A stretch of 64,000 bases of DNA from assembly GCA_946406115.1 (NCBI GenBank), contig OX291552.1, forward strand, positions 5,704,001 to 5,768,000, written 5' to 3'. Positions within the stretch are counted from its first letter, which is position 1. The number at the start of each line of letters is the position of its first letter. The notes beneath the pieces were generated by a model. That model saw only the letters and a program-made list of their open reading frames with translations, was not told where the DNA came from and searched no databases. Positions 39,372-51,344 of the stretch are shown piece by piece. The stretch is from Apoda limacodes (lineage: Eukaryota > Arthropoda > Insecta > Lepidoptera > Limacodidae). The position numbers and the translations under genes are program-made.

Positions 39372-39778
39372 CAGAGATGGCGAACCCATGGCAATTCGGG
39401 CACGCCAATCATTTATGACATTTCTATATTCACCTACGTATGCTTGCAAGTCATTTTTAGAAATGAACTCTAGTTTAGTTTTCATACTGCTTAGTAACAA
39501 AGTACGAGCTTGCCCTAATGTGAGATTTTTAGCACCTAATTTGCAACAGCAGAAATCACACAAATTTTTTTTTTAATTTGAATATAAATATTAAACATTT
39601 CGATTGCTGTAAACATTTCGAGCTGCAAGTATCTAAATAGCTTTAAGTTAACAGCAATTCGTTTAATTTTTCTCCATTATTATTAAGTAACCCAGATCTT
39701 TTGACGGCACGTCATAGGTACAGTATGGTTTTTTTCATAGAAAATGGCACATTCATTAATAAAGGTTCGCCATCCCTG
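39372..39778. mobile_element. hAT MITE nested in the mariner copy
   Basis: A 407-bp element with ends CAGAGATGGCGAACC and GGTTCGCCATCCCTG. It is flanked by an 8-bp duplication, TCCTAGGG at 39364-39371 and TCCTAGAG at 39779-39786 (seven of eight bases equal), the hallmark of hAT transposition. No transposase is present; a 65-residue reverse frame at its left end is probably incidental. Confidence 0.85.
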
Positions 39779-40174
39779 TCCTAGAGCGATTGATTGTCAT
39801 ATTAGAAAAAAGATAATCTATGGTCAATCAAATTATTATGAAATAAACATTTAGAACTTGTGACTTAAATGTGTGCATGCAATTGTGATCCTTAAGGTGG
39901 TAAACATTTTCTGACCGCGACTATACACACAAAAATAATTCTAAGAATGGTAGGGTTATATTTTGTTTACTGGAAAGGTTAATCCTAGTTTATCACTTTT
40001 TTTAAAATTATTTCTTTGTTCTTTTGTCTTAGATTTAGTAGGGCAAAGTGTAATGCTTATGCAGCTGTTTTTCTTTTCGTTTTGTGCAGATTACACTTAT
40101 ATTGTATTTAAAATTACGATAAGTGTAGTGGTGTCAGTTAACTGTAATAATTAATAATTAAGTATCTTTTTTAT

Positions 40175-40400
40175 TTCCTATTGTCAAACGAAAGTTTCTC
40201 ACTGAAAATCAGTGTTGGGACTCTTTGGTCACAGCGTAATGCTGAGTGAGAAACCTATTTGGCGCGCAACTCACATTAGGTAAATAGTGTTAACATTTTT
40301 TCCTGTTATTTATAATTAATACTGTTATTTAGTTGTATTGTCCAAATAAAATGTTTTTCTTTCTTCTTTCTCTTTCTTTCTAAACGGAATGTGTGTGGTG
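40175..40400 (+). repeat. Dispersed repeat R5 (CAGCGTAATGCTGAG, CT-rich end)
   Basis: Holds ACTGAAAATCAGTG, GTCACAGCGTAATGCTGAGT and ends in AATAAAATGTTTTTCTTTCT with a CTTT run, a pattern like the 3' end of a retroposed sequence. The rest of 39930-41150 shows no gene. Confidence 0.4.
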
Positions 40401-41154
40401 TGACCCCACCTCTAAACGGATTTTGACATGCGAGGTGTCATTTGAGCCGTCGTAATTGTTTACGTTTATTAAGTAGTAAGTAGTGAACGTTTATTAAAAT
40501 ATCAAAAAAAAATCAAATCGCGAATTTTATGCGTGTTAAAAAAATTTTTTGTTGGCTTTTAAAATAAAAGGCTTAGTAAAATGTGTTTTTGCACTTAGCT
40601 TTCTAGCCACGAGTCAAGTATTTTTAGCACCAGGACAAGCTTTTTGTTTTGTACGGAGATCACGCTACACATCTTTCTCTGGCGGTCGATTGACCTTATT
40701 GAATTTGAAATTCTTGTTCCTTACGAGCCGCTCCTTCTTTTACGGAGACACGTAAAAAAACAAACAGGAAAATAGCACAAATAGAACAGGGCAACATCGC
40801 GGCAGCGCAAAGAAAAAAACATAATTTTTCAAATACTCTATCAATTTAACCTGTATGTATGTAATATTATTAGAATTGCATAATCTTCATATAAGTTTGT
40901 CTATTTGAGCTTCTAAACAGATGCGCCAAATTTTATAAGTTTATATATGTACCTGTAGGTATGGACTCATATGTCGTGGTGAACGGATTTTACCGTTCCT
41001 AGCTACCGTTCCGTGCTAGCTTCATCAAATTAGATCAATAGTTTTCAATGAACTTTTGGTGTGTACACTTTGTCGGTTTAACGGCACAATTCTTAGCGTA
41101 ACTTTTTGTTATGTTACCAGATATATTCGCTGATTGTGAGACGATTTTATGACA

Positions 41155-41410
41155 CGTACTAGCTGCCCGCCACGGCTTTGCACGGGTGGTGTACCTACTT
41201 ACTAAAAAAATTGAAACAAAATGTTCAGTTTTACAATATACGAACATGTAATGAAAAAAAAACTTTATTTGTAAATACGTACACAATAATCATACATAAA
41301 TACATCCAGATTTAAGACAAAGACAAATGTTTGTTTAGTGCGGGAATCGAACCCACATCCTCTGTATAGCAGCCGGCTACACTACCAAACAGGCTGCGAC
41401 GGAATCAATT
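41155..41410 (-). mobile_element. tRNA-headed SINE, reverse copy
   Basis: The reverse complement of GCGGGAATCGAACCCACATC at about 41340 is a Pol III B box (GGTTCGATTCCCGC), followed by the body ACATTTGTCTTTGTCTTAAA and GTATTTATGTATGATTATTG. The same family as at 17215 and 63590. Confidence 0.7.
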
Positions 41411-41639
41411 GGATAAGGTACACAAGGGAAATATAAAAACAAACAAGGGAGACTTATTTTTAATACAAAGCCAAGTATATTTATTCTAATTCATATAACA
41501 GTTAAATGTTTTATCAAAGCAGGACAAGTGAAAAAATATTGTTCTAATACCTTGCACGGTTTTAAAACTATAATATACCTGCTCATTACATAAGAACAGC
41601 AACCTTTGGACCTCTTGCCTTGCCTTTGCCTTTTTACTT

Positions 41640-42700
41640 AATCTCTTCTCTAACTTTGACATTTTCTAAACACGTGGTAGCGTTTCCAGCAAAGCTCAAG
41701 AAAAAAGGAACTGGCGACACTTTTTTTTTCTGAGCTGAGTTTGCAGTTAGCGAGACTCTGAAGAAGTCGCAGCTCATATAGCGCCCAACGCTCAAGGGTT
41801 CCCAGCGGGGGGAGCCCGGCTTGGGTTGTCGCTCTCGGGGGCGCCCCTTCGACCAGCGTGAGCCTTGGACCCGAAGGTAAGGCAGGGCCAGGAGGGGAGT
41901 TCCCCGTTACGCGGGTGCGGTTGCGATTGAGTGGGGGCGACAAGCTCTTGCATCCTTGCAGTCGCGGACGAACCCGGGAACGTCAGCGTCGTGTTAGGGG
42001 GGAGACCCTATTAGGGGAGGTCGTTGTAACTAATCTCGCTATCCGGATAGCGAGATCGTCATATGGAGCCGTTAGTACGTGCCGAGGCCGCCTAAAAATT
42101 GTTTTACAACCGTGCCGAGATTGGTCGGGGCGATGATAAGTTGTGGATTGCATAATTAATCGATTCAGGTGATTTTGTGTACGCTCGGACTGCCAGGTCT
42201 TTAAGATATTAGGGAATCGTGGGGAGCTCGAAGTCCCTGTGTAAGTTTGCATTACGGACGTACCAGGAGGCTCCGGAGGCCGCTCTGAGAAAGCGGTTTT
42301 GGAGGGTCTGGAACTTATGACGATTACGTTTGGATTACGCATAAACGACGCTAGCATATGCTAGTATGGGGCGAATGCATGTGACGTAAAAAGTCAGCGT
42401 TTTTGTAAGCGGCATCTTACTGTACTTGCCTATCATGGGATATAGACGACCAAGGACAAGCGGTTCAGTCTATTACTATTTTGGTGTGATCGCGGAAGTT
42501 CAAACGCCTATCCAGGGTCACGCCGAGATATTTGGCATTGTTTTGCCAAGGAATGGCACGACCGAAGAGTGAGAGGGAAGATGGTCGCGGAGGGCGGCCT
42601 TTGGTGAAGATAACGGCTTTTGTCGGGATTCACTTGGATTCTCCATTTCCGATATGATTCGCCTAGGGCGGTGATTGCGGATTGGAGTCTCTTAGAATTG
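41640..42700 (-). mobile_element. Jockey-like LINE, C-terminal fragment
   Basis: The reverse strand reads, with frameshifts, TKGRPPRPSSLSLFGRAIPW, NNAKYLGVTLDRRLNFRDH, then RNANLHRDFELPTIP-like text and a C-terminal tail, which is reverse transcriptase thumb and connection. A Pro-rich frame at 41650-41943 is beyond the usual stop. GC-richer than its surroundings. Confidence 0.7.
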
Positions 42701-43682
42701 GCGACACAGCAGCCTTGCGTAATATTACAAGAACCATTTCGAGCTACTTTTGCCCCTTCACAACTCGAAACCTATTTAGCCTACATATATGAAATTTGGC
42801 ACAGTTATCAAAAGCCATTAGCTTGTCTAGAATCCAAAATGTATCTCATACAGTTATTGATATATAAACGTTTAAAAACCAGCATTTTTATGAATGACCG
42901 ACATATGGATCAAAAACCTAACCGAATATTAATAAATAGTATCAACAAAGTTGTTAGTATGAAAGAAGAAAGTAGAGTAGGATATAAATATAAAATAATA
43001 GTTTCTGTACAAAAAGTAATGATATCCCAACAAAAAAATGTGAAACGAGAGCCAAGTTCAATATTACTAATATGAGTCGTTGTCGACTTCGCCGATGAAA
43101 GAATTGAGATCTATATGGGTGTCAAGTTCTGCGTAGAAAATTCTAAAATTTTACGTACAAGAACGTGCTTCATTAAAATAGTTATTTGTTATGCAAGGCT
43201 GGAAATTTGCTTCTTGGCGTGAGTGCCTATATTGAATACCGAGCAAGCGAAGGATTCAAAAATTTAATCCTGGTCAAAGAGACGGATTCTAAGGCACGAA
43301 GCCCAAAAAAAAATTCAGCCGTGTGGAAAACACAATTTTTCATCTCACTATATACAGCGAGGTAAATATATATAAGATACAAGTAAAATAATAATTAGTG
43401 TTTAATTACTTATAAATGGAACAAGTATACTTATTTTAAATAATTTAATTAAGTATTGATAACATGATAACATCATTATAAGTATCTGAAATAGGTTGAC
43501 CACCTTTTGTATGTTTGCATATAGTCAACAAATCTTATTTTAGGTATTTTACGTCACTAGTGAAGTGACTTATGTTTTTTTAGTATTAACTTAAGGTTAT
43601 TTAAAAATTAAAATGTATATTGTAAAACCAATACTACGGATTTTCAAATAAATGTTTCTTTTCTTTTTCTTGTTTTTTTATT
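42701..43682. other. Intergenic, no gene recognised
   Basis: Part of a 151-residue + strand frame (42620-43075) lies here. Its first third is antisense LINE and the rest matches nothing I know; its composition is that of AT-rich non-coding DNA. No other feature seen. Confidence 0.4.
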
Positions 43683-44335
43683 TTTTAGGGTTCCGTAGCC
43701 AAATGGCAAAAAAACGGAACCCTTATAGATTCGTAATGTCTGTCTGTCTGTCCGTCCGTATGTCACACCCACTTTTTTCTCGAAACTATGAGGAACCATA
43801 CTGTTGAAACTTGGTAAGTAGATGTATTCTATGAACCGCATTAAGATTTTCACTCAAAACTAGTAAAAAAAACAATAGATTTTTGGGGTTCTCTATATAT
43901 AGAAATGAAACTCAAGAAATTTTTTTTCATCAAATCCATGCGTGTGGGTTATCTATGGACAGGTCTTCAAAAATGATATGGAGGTTTTTAATATATTTTT
44001 TTTCCAAACTGAATTGTTTGCGCGAGAGACACTTCCAAAGTGGTAAAATGTGTGTCCCCCCCCTGTAACTTCTAAAATAAGAGAATGATAAAACTTAAAA
44101 AAATATATATGATGTACATTACATTACCATGCAAACTTCCACCGAAAATTTGTTTGAACGAGATCTAGTAAGTAGTTTTTATTAATACGTCATAAATCGT
44201 TAACCGCAATTTACCTTTCATTCAATCAACTCAAATATAAAAATATTTTTGTTTGTGTTTGTAGATTACATAAATGGTGGTAGGTTCGGAACCCTCGGTG
44301 CGCGAGTCCAACTCGCACTTGGCCGGTTTTTTTAT
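43683..44335 (+). repeat. Dispersed repeat R4, full-length copy
   Basis: Begins TTAGGGTTCCGTAGCCAAAT, AAACGGAACCCTTATAGATT and a GTCTGTCTGTCC run. Ends GGAACCCTCGGTGCGCGAGT, CCAACTCGCACTTGGCCGG and a T-run. About 650 bp, no protein recognised. A very close shorter copy is at 55340-55745. The CGGAACCCT/AGGGTTCCG segments near the two ends are inverted with respect to each other. Confidence 0.75.
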
Positions 44336-45174
44336 TGTGCATTCCTAATTTGCAACACGCCAAATTTTTTAATTCTTATAACAAAATTTATACCAAAAAC
44401 TTATTTATTCTTGTTGTATTTTGTATAAAGTAGTAAGGATAAACCGCATTTCGGAAGGTTTCATTATGTTTGCTTTTATAAAATTTTAAAAAAACCTTTT
44501 TTAAGTTGGCTTTTCTATGCAGATTTAATCAGATTTTAAATGACAAAGTAAGCCTTTCCAAATCAGTGACATGAAAAATTAAAAAATACCTACCTATTTA
44601 TATTTATAGACACATTTTGCGATAGGTCATTGTCATTTTACAACTAAAGAAGAGCGGCATGAATAGACGGTGACCATAAATATCTATGTTTTTATGGAAT
44701 GTTTTGGTTGTCATTATTTTTTTATTTGATATTTTTTATTTTATATATATTATTTTTTATTTAATATAATGAAAAATAAAAAATACGTTAATTTTGATTC
44801 GTATAATCGATCAACATCAATTTTATTTCCCGTACAATGAAATATAGTCTTTCTGCATACAAGTATGCTAACTTTGAATTTTATTCATTTTCGTTAAAAG
44901 ATAGCTGGCTCTTTCTCTACATACTTTGATTATAATAAGAACCATGATTTCTTATATCATCTCCATAATATGATCACTCGTGCTTGTTTAAATAAGTAAG
45001 TTTTACGAGTTCTCTAAATGGTCATCTTGGAAATTTCAAGAACCACATTGCCCTTGCGGCGAGCGAGAGGTCAGCCGAATGATTGAATTGACATACGGCT
45101 TGCTTGTTTTTGGAAATAACAAAATCGAAACAACGGTTTTTTTATGGGATCGATTATTTGTAATTCTAATCTTA

Positions 45175-45360
45175 ATCTAAATAATATTATAAATGCGAAG
45201 GTGAGTTTGTTTGTTACGCTTTCACGCCTAAACCGCTGAATCGATTATGAGGAATTTAGGTATAAAGATAGACCCTGATAAAAATGTCAGGTTTGAGTCG
45301 ATAATTTTACTATAATCAACGAGTTTAGCGTGGGCGGGGCCGCAGGCAAAAGCAAGTTAA
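45175..45360 (+). repeat. Dispersed repeat R3-like copy
   Basis: ATATTATAAATGCGAAGGTG, TTACGCTTTCACGCCTAAAC, TAGGTATAAAGATAGACCCT. It sits directly before an M1 MITE. The reverse of its start is the usual R3 end. Confidence 0.55.
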
Positions 45361-45384
45361 ATAAAATTCGAATTCGATAAAAAA

Positions 45385-45768
45385 AGAAAAAAAAACGGGT
45401 TGCACTCCGGGAGTGCCGGCAGAAGTGAAAACTTGAATATAATTTTTGATATTTTGGAATGGTTAGGGAATAATTTTGCACGAATTGCTTTAATTATCAG
45501 TATAAAAGTACTATAATTTATGTGGTAAAATACAATATTCATTTATTGCCTTATCGTACACAAACATGACAATAAATATTACATTAAATATTTAACACTT
45601 CAGAACTTCGCCGCACGGTAGAAAGAGAGGGGGGATACTTTCTCTTCTACTCTCCCTCCGTCTTACGAGTTTTCGATCAGGTCACGTGATCCTGACGCGA
45701 GTTTAACATTTTTTACCCATCACAAAAAAGTGCACAACGCCGCTAAAGAAGTTTGCACTTCAAAAACT
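45385..45768 (+). mobile_element. MITE family M1
   Basis: Starts AACGGGTTGCACTCCGGGAG, then TGCCGGCAGAAGTGAAAACT. Ends CACGTGATCCTGACGCGAGT, then GTGCACAACGCCGCTAAAGA and AGTTTGCACTTCAAAAA. Near twin, in opposite orientation, of the copy at 26214-26600. Confidence 0.78.
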
Positions 45769-46204
45769 TTTTATTACTTCCTTAGTTATTTCACTGTGAC
45801 CAAACTTGTAATTAAATTCGGCCGTCGACAAAGCAAACCATAACGTGTGGAATATGAAGGAGAGAGGCGCTATTCAATAAAGGACTAACATCGCAACATG
45901 ATATCGATTGCTGATTATTTCTGATGCATAAGATATCGATTGTCGATTATTTCATAGGGCAGCCCAATGAGTATGACTATAAAATTTGAATATCAAATAA
46001 ATTATGCTAATCCTGTTTTTTTATGCAAAAATATTAATACTACGAAACGCTTTAAACTATTCATTTCTGAATAAAATTAAGTGATTCGTAGATCTGTTTT
46101 TTGTTATTGGTTTATTTTTTACTTCATACAGTGGGTTTTTGAAAGCGGTGTAGGGATTAATTTTTTAGCATTTGGTATGTCATGATTATATCATATTATT
46201 CAGA

Positions 46205-46794
46205 TTATATCCCCTTCAGATGAAATGACAAAGAAAATAAACAGGCGAATAGCCCAAGGATGGAGTAAATACTGGTCACTGAAGGAAATAGTAAAAAGTA
46301 AGGATCTAGGCAATCACTTTAAAAAGAAAACATTCGAGACCTGTATTCTACCAGTTCTTGCTTATGGCTGTGAAACTTGTTCAATAACACTATCACAGGG
46401 AGAGGCTAACAAAATGCCAACGTGCCATGGAAAGAAGTATGTTAGGGTTAAAAATCAAAGACAGAGTCAGGAACGTAGACATAAAAACAAGAACAAAACT
46501 TACAGACATTCTTACCAGGATAGACGTCCAAAAATGGAGATGGACTGGATATATGCCACGCCACCCCATTAACAAATGGAGCAAGCAAGTCACCCTCTGG
46601 CAACCAAGAGACGGCAAAAGAGGTAGGGGTTGTCAAGTCAGGAGATGGGAAGATGACTTGAAACAGACAGCGGGACCATTCTGGTTGAGAGTAGCAAGGG
46701 ACAGGACCCATTGGAACGAATCGGAGGAGGCCCATGCCAAAAGGCACACCGAACTTAGGGACCTCTTGTAACCCTTCGTTTAGAAATAAAAGGC

Positions 46795-46836
<42 letters not shown>

Positions 46837-46845
46837 TATTATGTT
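46205..46845 (+). mobile_element. RTE-clade LINE, 3' end of ORF2
   Basis: The + strand reads MTKKINRRIAQGWSKYWSLK, ETCILPVLAYGCETCSITLS, then after a frameshift MERSMLGLKIKDRVRNVDIK, DVQKWRWTGYMPRHPINKW, RRWEDDLKQTAGPFWLRVAR and a stop at 46769. It ends in a TTA microsatellite (46794-46845), as expected for RTE elements, which finish in short tandem repeats. Only the last third of ORF2 remains. Confidence 0.85.
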
Positions 46846-47004
46846 ATGAATACTCACGACTTAGAGTAACACGGCCGGCATCAGGATACCGTGTTATTTG
46901 GCTGAGGCATTCAAAATTTTTACTATGAAACATTTTTTTTTCTCGAAGTTTTCAAAAAGTAGTATGGATAATATATTATAAGTTTTTATTTAGTTTCATC
47001 TGTC

Positions 47005-47771
47005 CTTTTTAGGGTTCTGTAGTCAACAAGGAACCTTTATAGATTCGCCATGTCCGTCCGTCCGTCTGTCCGCGGCTTTGTTCAAAGACTACTAATACGA
47101 GAAAGCTGCAATTTTGCAGAAATATATATACACATTGAACAAGCAGACAAAGTGGTAGAATAAAATCTTTGAAAAAATTTTTTTTAGGGTACCTCCCCTA
47201 CTCGTGAAGAGGGGGCGTAATTTTTTTCCTCATCTACCCCATCATTTGGTGTATCGTTGGAAGGAATTCCAAAAACATTGGCTGTATGCAAAGATCATTT
47301 TTTGATTCAGAGCTCCGTTTACGAAACATTTAGTTTTAAAGTACTAATTTTAGTTAGAGTCAAGTGCCCCCCCCTCTACCTAAAATTACGTAAAACTATC
47401 AGTCGATCAAGTTATAAAATATACTTGGAAAAGTGAAATTTTCTTACAAATTCCATTAAAAGTTACTAATATGAAGTAGGTACATCTGTAAAACAGGTAT
47501 AAAAAAAATTGGTTCGGCAGCAAGTACCGTAAAAAAAAATTACGTCATATTGGATTTTAAAAAACTGATAAAAAATTCGAAATCAGCACCCTCGAAAACC
47601 CTTTACTACCCCTCGATACATGAAATTATACATGAAATTTATGTTGCGTGCATAAAATAAGCAGTTTTTACGGATAAAAAAAAGAACCGCTGGATCGATT
47701 TATTTCAGACTTTTTTCAGATCTAAGTCATGACGTGGCGTATCGATTGATATGTCATCAGAGCGATTCGGT

Positions 47772-47803
<32 letters not shown>

Positions 47804-48070
47804 CACACACACACACACACAGACATCACTCTAAAAATTATTGCAAATGATTCTCCAAGTCTTGAAACGTAAAGAAAACACAAAATTTTCGATTTTCGGA
47901 CCTATTCCTCAAGAGAAGTTAAAATAAGTAAATGAACGATGATTAATTATTAAAATAAAATAATTATAGGGGGGCTCCCATAAAACAAACGTGATTTTTT
48001 TTGCCTTTTTTATAGATAATGGTACGGAACCCTTTCGGAGTCGAGTCGGACTTGGCTGATTTTTTCTGTA
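47005..48070 (+). repeat. Dispersed repeat R4, long copy with CA microsatellite
   Basis: Starts TTTTTAGGGTTCTGTAGTCA and ends ATGGTACGGAACCCTTTCGG, AGTCGAGTCGGACTTGGC. Within it a CA run (47774-47820) follows ACGTGGCGTATCGATTGATA; the reverse complement of this block occurs at 6580-6700. Confidence 0.6.
47774..47820. repeat. CA microsatellite
   Basis: About 23 CA units, with one AACA interruption, inside an R4-type repeat. Confidence 0.9.
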
Positions 48071-49225
48071 ATCACATCTAACAAATTTAACCCACTTCCC
48101 GGTGTTCGATTAAATGTAATATTTCATACTGTAAGTTGGATGACAATGCAATCGCCATGTTTTCTACTCTTTGCCTTAGACATTCCTACTTGCCTGATTC
48201 TTTGATGACAACGGTGGTTTTTCCACATGACGTCTCGGACATAGCCAACTATTAACCTATCTAACTTGCTACTAATATAGCGAAAGTACGTAACAGTTTG
48301 CTTAGTGTGCATTTTATAAACACCTGAAACTGCATCACGCGCAGTTTGGTTTCAGGCCAGGTCTGTCAATAGAAAAATATTGTGTGTGTAAGCTCTAAAG
48401 TATAACAACAAATTATAAAAACCAGCCAGGTGCGAGACGGGCCAGAGCCATTTACCATCTGAATACTAGAAGCACCGAAGTTTACGACTCCCCTTGAACC
48501 GCCGCCGTGACAAATTTGTCCCATTGAATTTGATGTCATGTGTGTGAAAGTATAAGGTTTGAAAATTATGACTAAAATTGTTTGTAAGATACTTGTAACA
48601 AGTTGATTTATTTATTGTAAATAAAATCAAGTTTACAAAAGTTAAGAAAAAAAAGAAAAAAAAAAAAACAAAACAAATAATTTGTTCTCATATTTGGGTT
48701 CATATTAAAATTTTCACAAGTTTTATATTAATTCTTACTGTACTAAATAATAAAAAACATATAAACTAGTTTTAACTATTTGAAGAGCAAATAGCGCACA
48801 TATAATATTCTTTATTAGTGAATTTATTACAGACAGTTTTTTGCACTTACGGCACCTTAGAATACTGATTGGGACAGAAACGACCCAACGGCAGTTCTAG
48901 GTAGATCTTTTTTCCATTAACTTTTCTTGTTAAAAAATTAACAACATTAAAAATTTTATAAATACCACACATTACTAAAAGTCAAAAAGTTTTACGGACC
49001 TAAATAAAAAAAGTAAAAAGTTAGAGACGATCGAATTTGCCGGTGGGACAAAAATGGGACGGCGGCACTTCTAGTGTTAAATCACCATTACAACACAATC
49101 TAGTTATTATTAAGCGAAACAGTAACTTATTTGTTTGTTGGAAACGGTATTCAAAGTTAAGCGGCTTGGTAAGTAATTGGATGGGTGGCCGATGAGTGGT
49201 ACACTTTTTGTTTTTATGTTTGTAG
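48071..49225. other. Intergenic, no gene recognised
   Basis: AT-rich DNA with a run of A near 48645-48680 and phrases like AGCCAGGTGCGAGACGGGCC (48423) related to R4 ends. The blocks ACTTCTAGTGTTAAATCACC and CGGCAGTTCTAGGTAGATC may mark an old repeat. No exon or RNA gene is supported. Confidence 0.4.
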
Positions 49226-49292
49226 ATTATATAAATGGTGGTAGGTACGGAAGCCTCGGTGCGTGAGTCCGAATCGCACGTGGCCGGTTTTT
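49226..49292 (+). repeat. Dispersed repeat R4 terminal fragment
   Basis: ATATAAATGGTGGTAGGTAC, then GGAAGCCTCGGTGCGTGAGT, CCGAATCGCACGTGGCCGG and a T-run. Same end as 44275-44335. Confidence 0.7.
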
Positions 49293-49293
49293 T

Positions 49294-49365
49294 ACTTTTC
49301 ATTACTAATACGAGAAAATCAAAGAAACAAAATTCTCTGATTTCTTCGCATTAGTAATGAAAAGT
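49294..49365. other. Short near-perfect hairpin (72 nt)
   Basis: The left arm 49294-49321 starts ACTTTTCATTACTAATACGA and the right arm 49338-49365 is its complement with about three changes; the loop is 16 bases. It directly follows an R4 end. It could be a MITE remnant or fold as a small hairpin RNA. Confidence 0.55.
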
Positions 49366-49984
49366 AGAATTTTCACATCTGTTGTGAGTGATAAATTATG
49401 AGCACACATTAATCTATAAGCAGCGGGAACTTAGCTGTAAATATCTCGGTCCCACTTGATTACTCACATCCCATGTTTAACAATCTATAATGGACACTTG
49501 TGTAAATACACGAAAATATTTTATTGCTGCAACATATACAATAACAAAGTGTTTAATAACAAAGACCTTGCGTAAAAACCCTATTCTGTTTTCTTGGATA
49601 TTTCCAATGAGTATTCTTTGTTACATTTACCTGTTACAAAAAAAAAATATTCCTGTACATGTGTACTAAACATGTATAGTCGGCCCATGGTTTCATTCAA
49701 AATCTTTTTATTAATATGAGTTGAAACGACAAGATTTTATTAACAAGAAAATTAAAAAAATATATATAATAAAGATAAAAAAAAACTACAATTAGTCCGG
49801 TCAATCTTTACATCCAAAGATACAAAAAATCCCAAAAAGCTGAGAGTTGGTAAAATTGTTCAAAACATAATCTATCTATATGTATAAATAAAATTTGTTG
49901 CTAAGCGCAAAACTCGATGACGGCGGAACCAATTCGGGTAATTTTTTTTTATTGTGTTTGTTAGTGTTAGAGTTTTTAGGTTTT

Positions 49985-50290
49985 TATGAAAGAAAAAAAC
50001 GATCAAGTGCGAGTCGGACTCGCGCACTAAAAGTAAACCGATTTTAATGAAATTTTATTACGTTGTTATGCACATGCCGGGGAAGGTTTTTGAAAAAGAA
50101 AAAGAGGGTCAAGTGGGAGTCGGACTCGCGCAATAAGGGTAAACCGATTGTAATAAAATTTTGGTAAATTTTTATGCACAGACCGGGGAATGTTTCTGAG
50201 AAAGAGTTGGACTCTCGCAATAACAGGAAACCGATTGTAATGAAATTTTGGTAAGTTGTTATGTACATGCCGGGGAAGGTTTTTGAACTA
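49985..50290. repeat. About 110-bp tandem repeat, 2.7 copies
   Basis: Units with GTGCGAGTCGGACTCGCGCA, GTAAACCGATTTTAATGAAA and CACATGCCGGGGAAGGTTTT. The array lies inside a repeat whose last bases, AACGTTCGCCGGGCAGCT at 50345, are the reverse complement of the R3 head. Confidence 0.75.
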
Positions 50291-50649
50291 GAACAACCCT
50301 TTCACAATAGGTTGGTGCGACAGTTGTTTTAAAAAAAGTAACAACGTTCGCCGGGCAGCTAATTATAAATAACATTTTAAAAGTCCTCATCGATCCGATA
50401 CCCGTAAAAAAGTTTACCTACTCAAAGGTCAAAAAAATGGGGTTTTCGCGTTAGTCAGCAAAACGGTAAGTGTTATCAAACAATCAAACAACATATATTC
50501 AAATAGGTTACTAAGAACACTTTTTAATTCTGATCATAAAATTAGTTCAGACAAAATTATAAAAATGTCTTTAAAAAATGTATCAATACTTTTTTCCTAA
50601 GAGCCACCGTTTCTGAGTAACGGTTAAAATATAACGATTCAAACAGGTA

Positions 50650-51340
50650 TACGACCCTAGCCACGCATACAATTTAATAGGAGACCGACGTTGTCCCAAG
50701 GTTACACTGGCGTAAGAGGTGGCCTGCCGATCACCCGTCGGCCTACCGCCCGCTCGTCTTGCGCTTGCTCGTCATTACGCGGGGGTCGTGCACTCTATGG
50801 CACTCTACAGGGCGCCCGTGGGGTTGGACGCCTAATGCGGGTGCACAGTCAACCAGCGTGGCTACCGCACGATCGGGTTGTATGTGGCCTGCGCGTTGGC
50901 AGGCAGCATGCCCTGGGAGCTGGACGCCCTGCTTCTCGGTGCGGTATATGACCGTGTCAGTGAACGAAGAGATACTGCTGAAAATCCAATGGGGCGACCA
51001 CGGACTGGGCAGCGGTGGTTGGTGCAGCCGCGCCACTTGCCACTTTAGCTGAGGCCCCGGGCGGAGGGCTCGGGAAAGCCTTTCGTCCACCCATGAGACG
51101 GATGGGGTCAGAGTAGAAAGATTCCGAGCAATGTGTTCCCGGCACGGCACCTTTATAGAGTGTGAAGTTGGCAGCGCTTGTTAGTGGTAAGCAATAGAGC
51201 GTGCCACCAATACAGCACATGTAACGCTGCTGGCGGAGTCGCGGATGCATTCATGAGTAGTCGTAAATCCGCGAGGAGGAACACCGTTGGTTTTAGTTGG
51301 TAAGAGTCCAAAATCAGCAAGGTATCCATGAGGAATTCCA
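50650..51340 (+). mobile_element. R1/TRAS-like LINE remnant
   Basis: GC-rich island in AT-rich DNA. With frameshifts the + strand reads VCGLRVGRQHALGAGRPA or, in the next frame, MPWELDALLLGAVYDRVSE-like text, then TAENPMGRPRTGQRW. This resembles the C-terminal, post-thumb part of R1-clade reverse transcriptases. Strongly decayed. Confidence 0.45.
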
Positions 51341-51344
51341 ACGC

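Larger units (their letters stand above)
38014..39921 (+). mobile_element. Tc1/mariner-type transposon, inactive
   Basis: Terminal inverted repeats of about 26 bp: left CGGTCGCGGTCAGAAAATGT at 38014, right ACATTTTCTGACCGCGAC ending 39921. TA flanks both ends (38012-38013 and 39922-39923), the expected target duplication. It contains one transposase frame (38312-39340) and, downstream of it, a nested hAT MITE (39372-39778). It lies between esterases B and C. Confidence 0.88.

Noticed and set aside
42620..43075. 151-residue forward frame
   Set aside because: Its first third is antisense to the LINE at 41640-42700, and the rest has no recognisable domain, splice context or homologue known to me.
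50743..51150. 135-residue reverse frame in the GC-rich island
   Set aside because: It is a shadow of the decayed R1-like LINE, whose coding sense appears to be the + strand.
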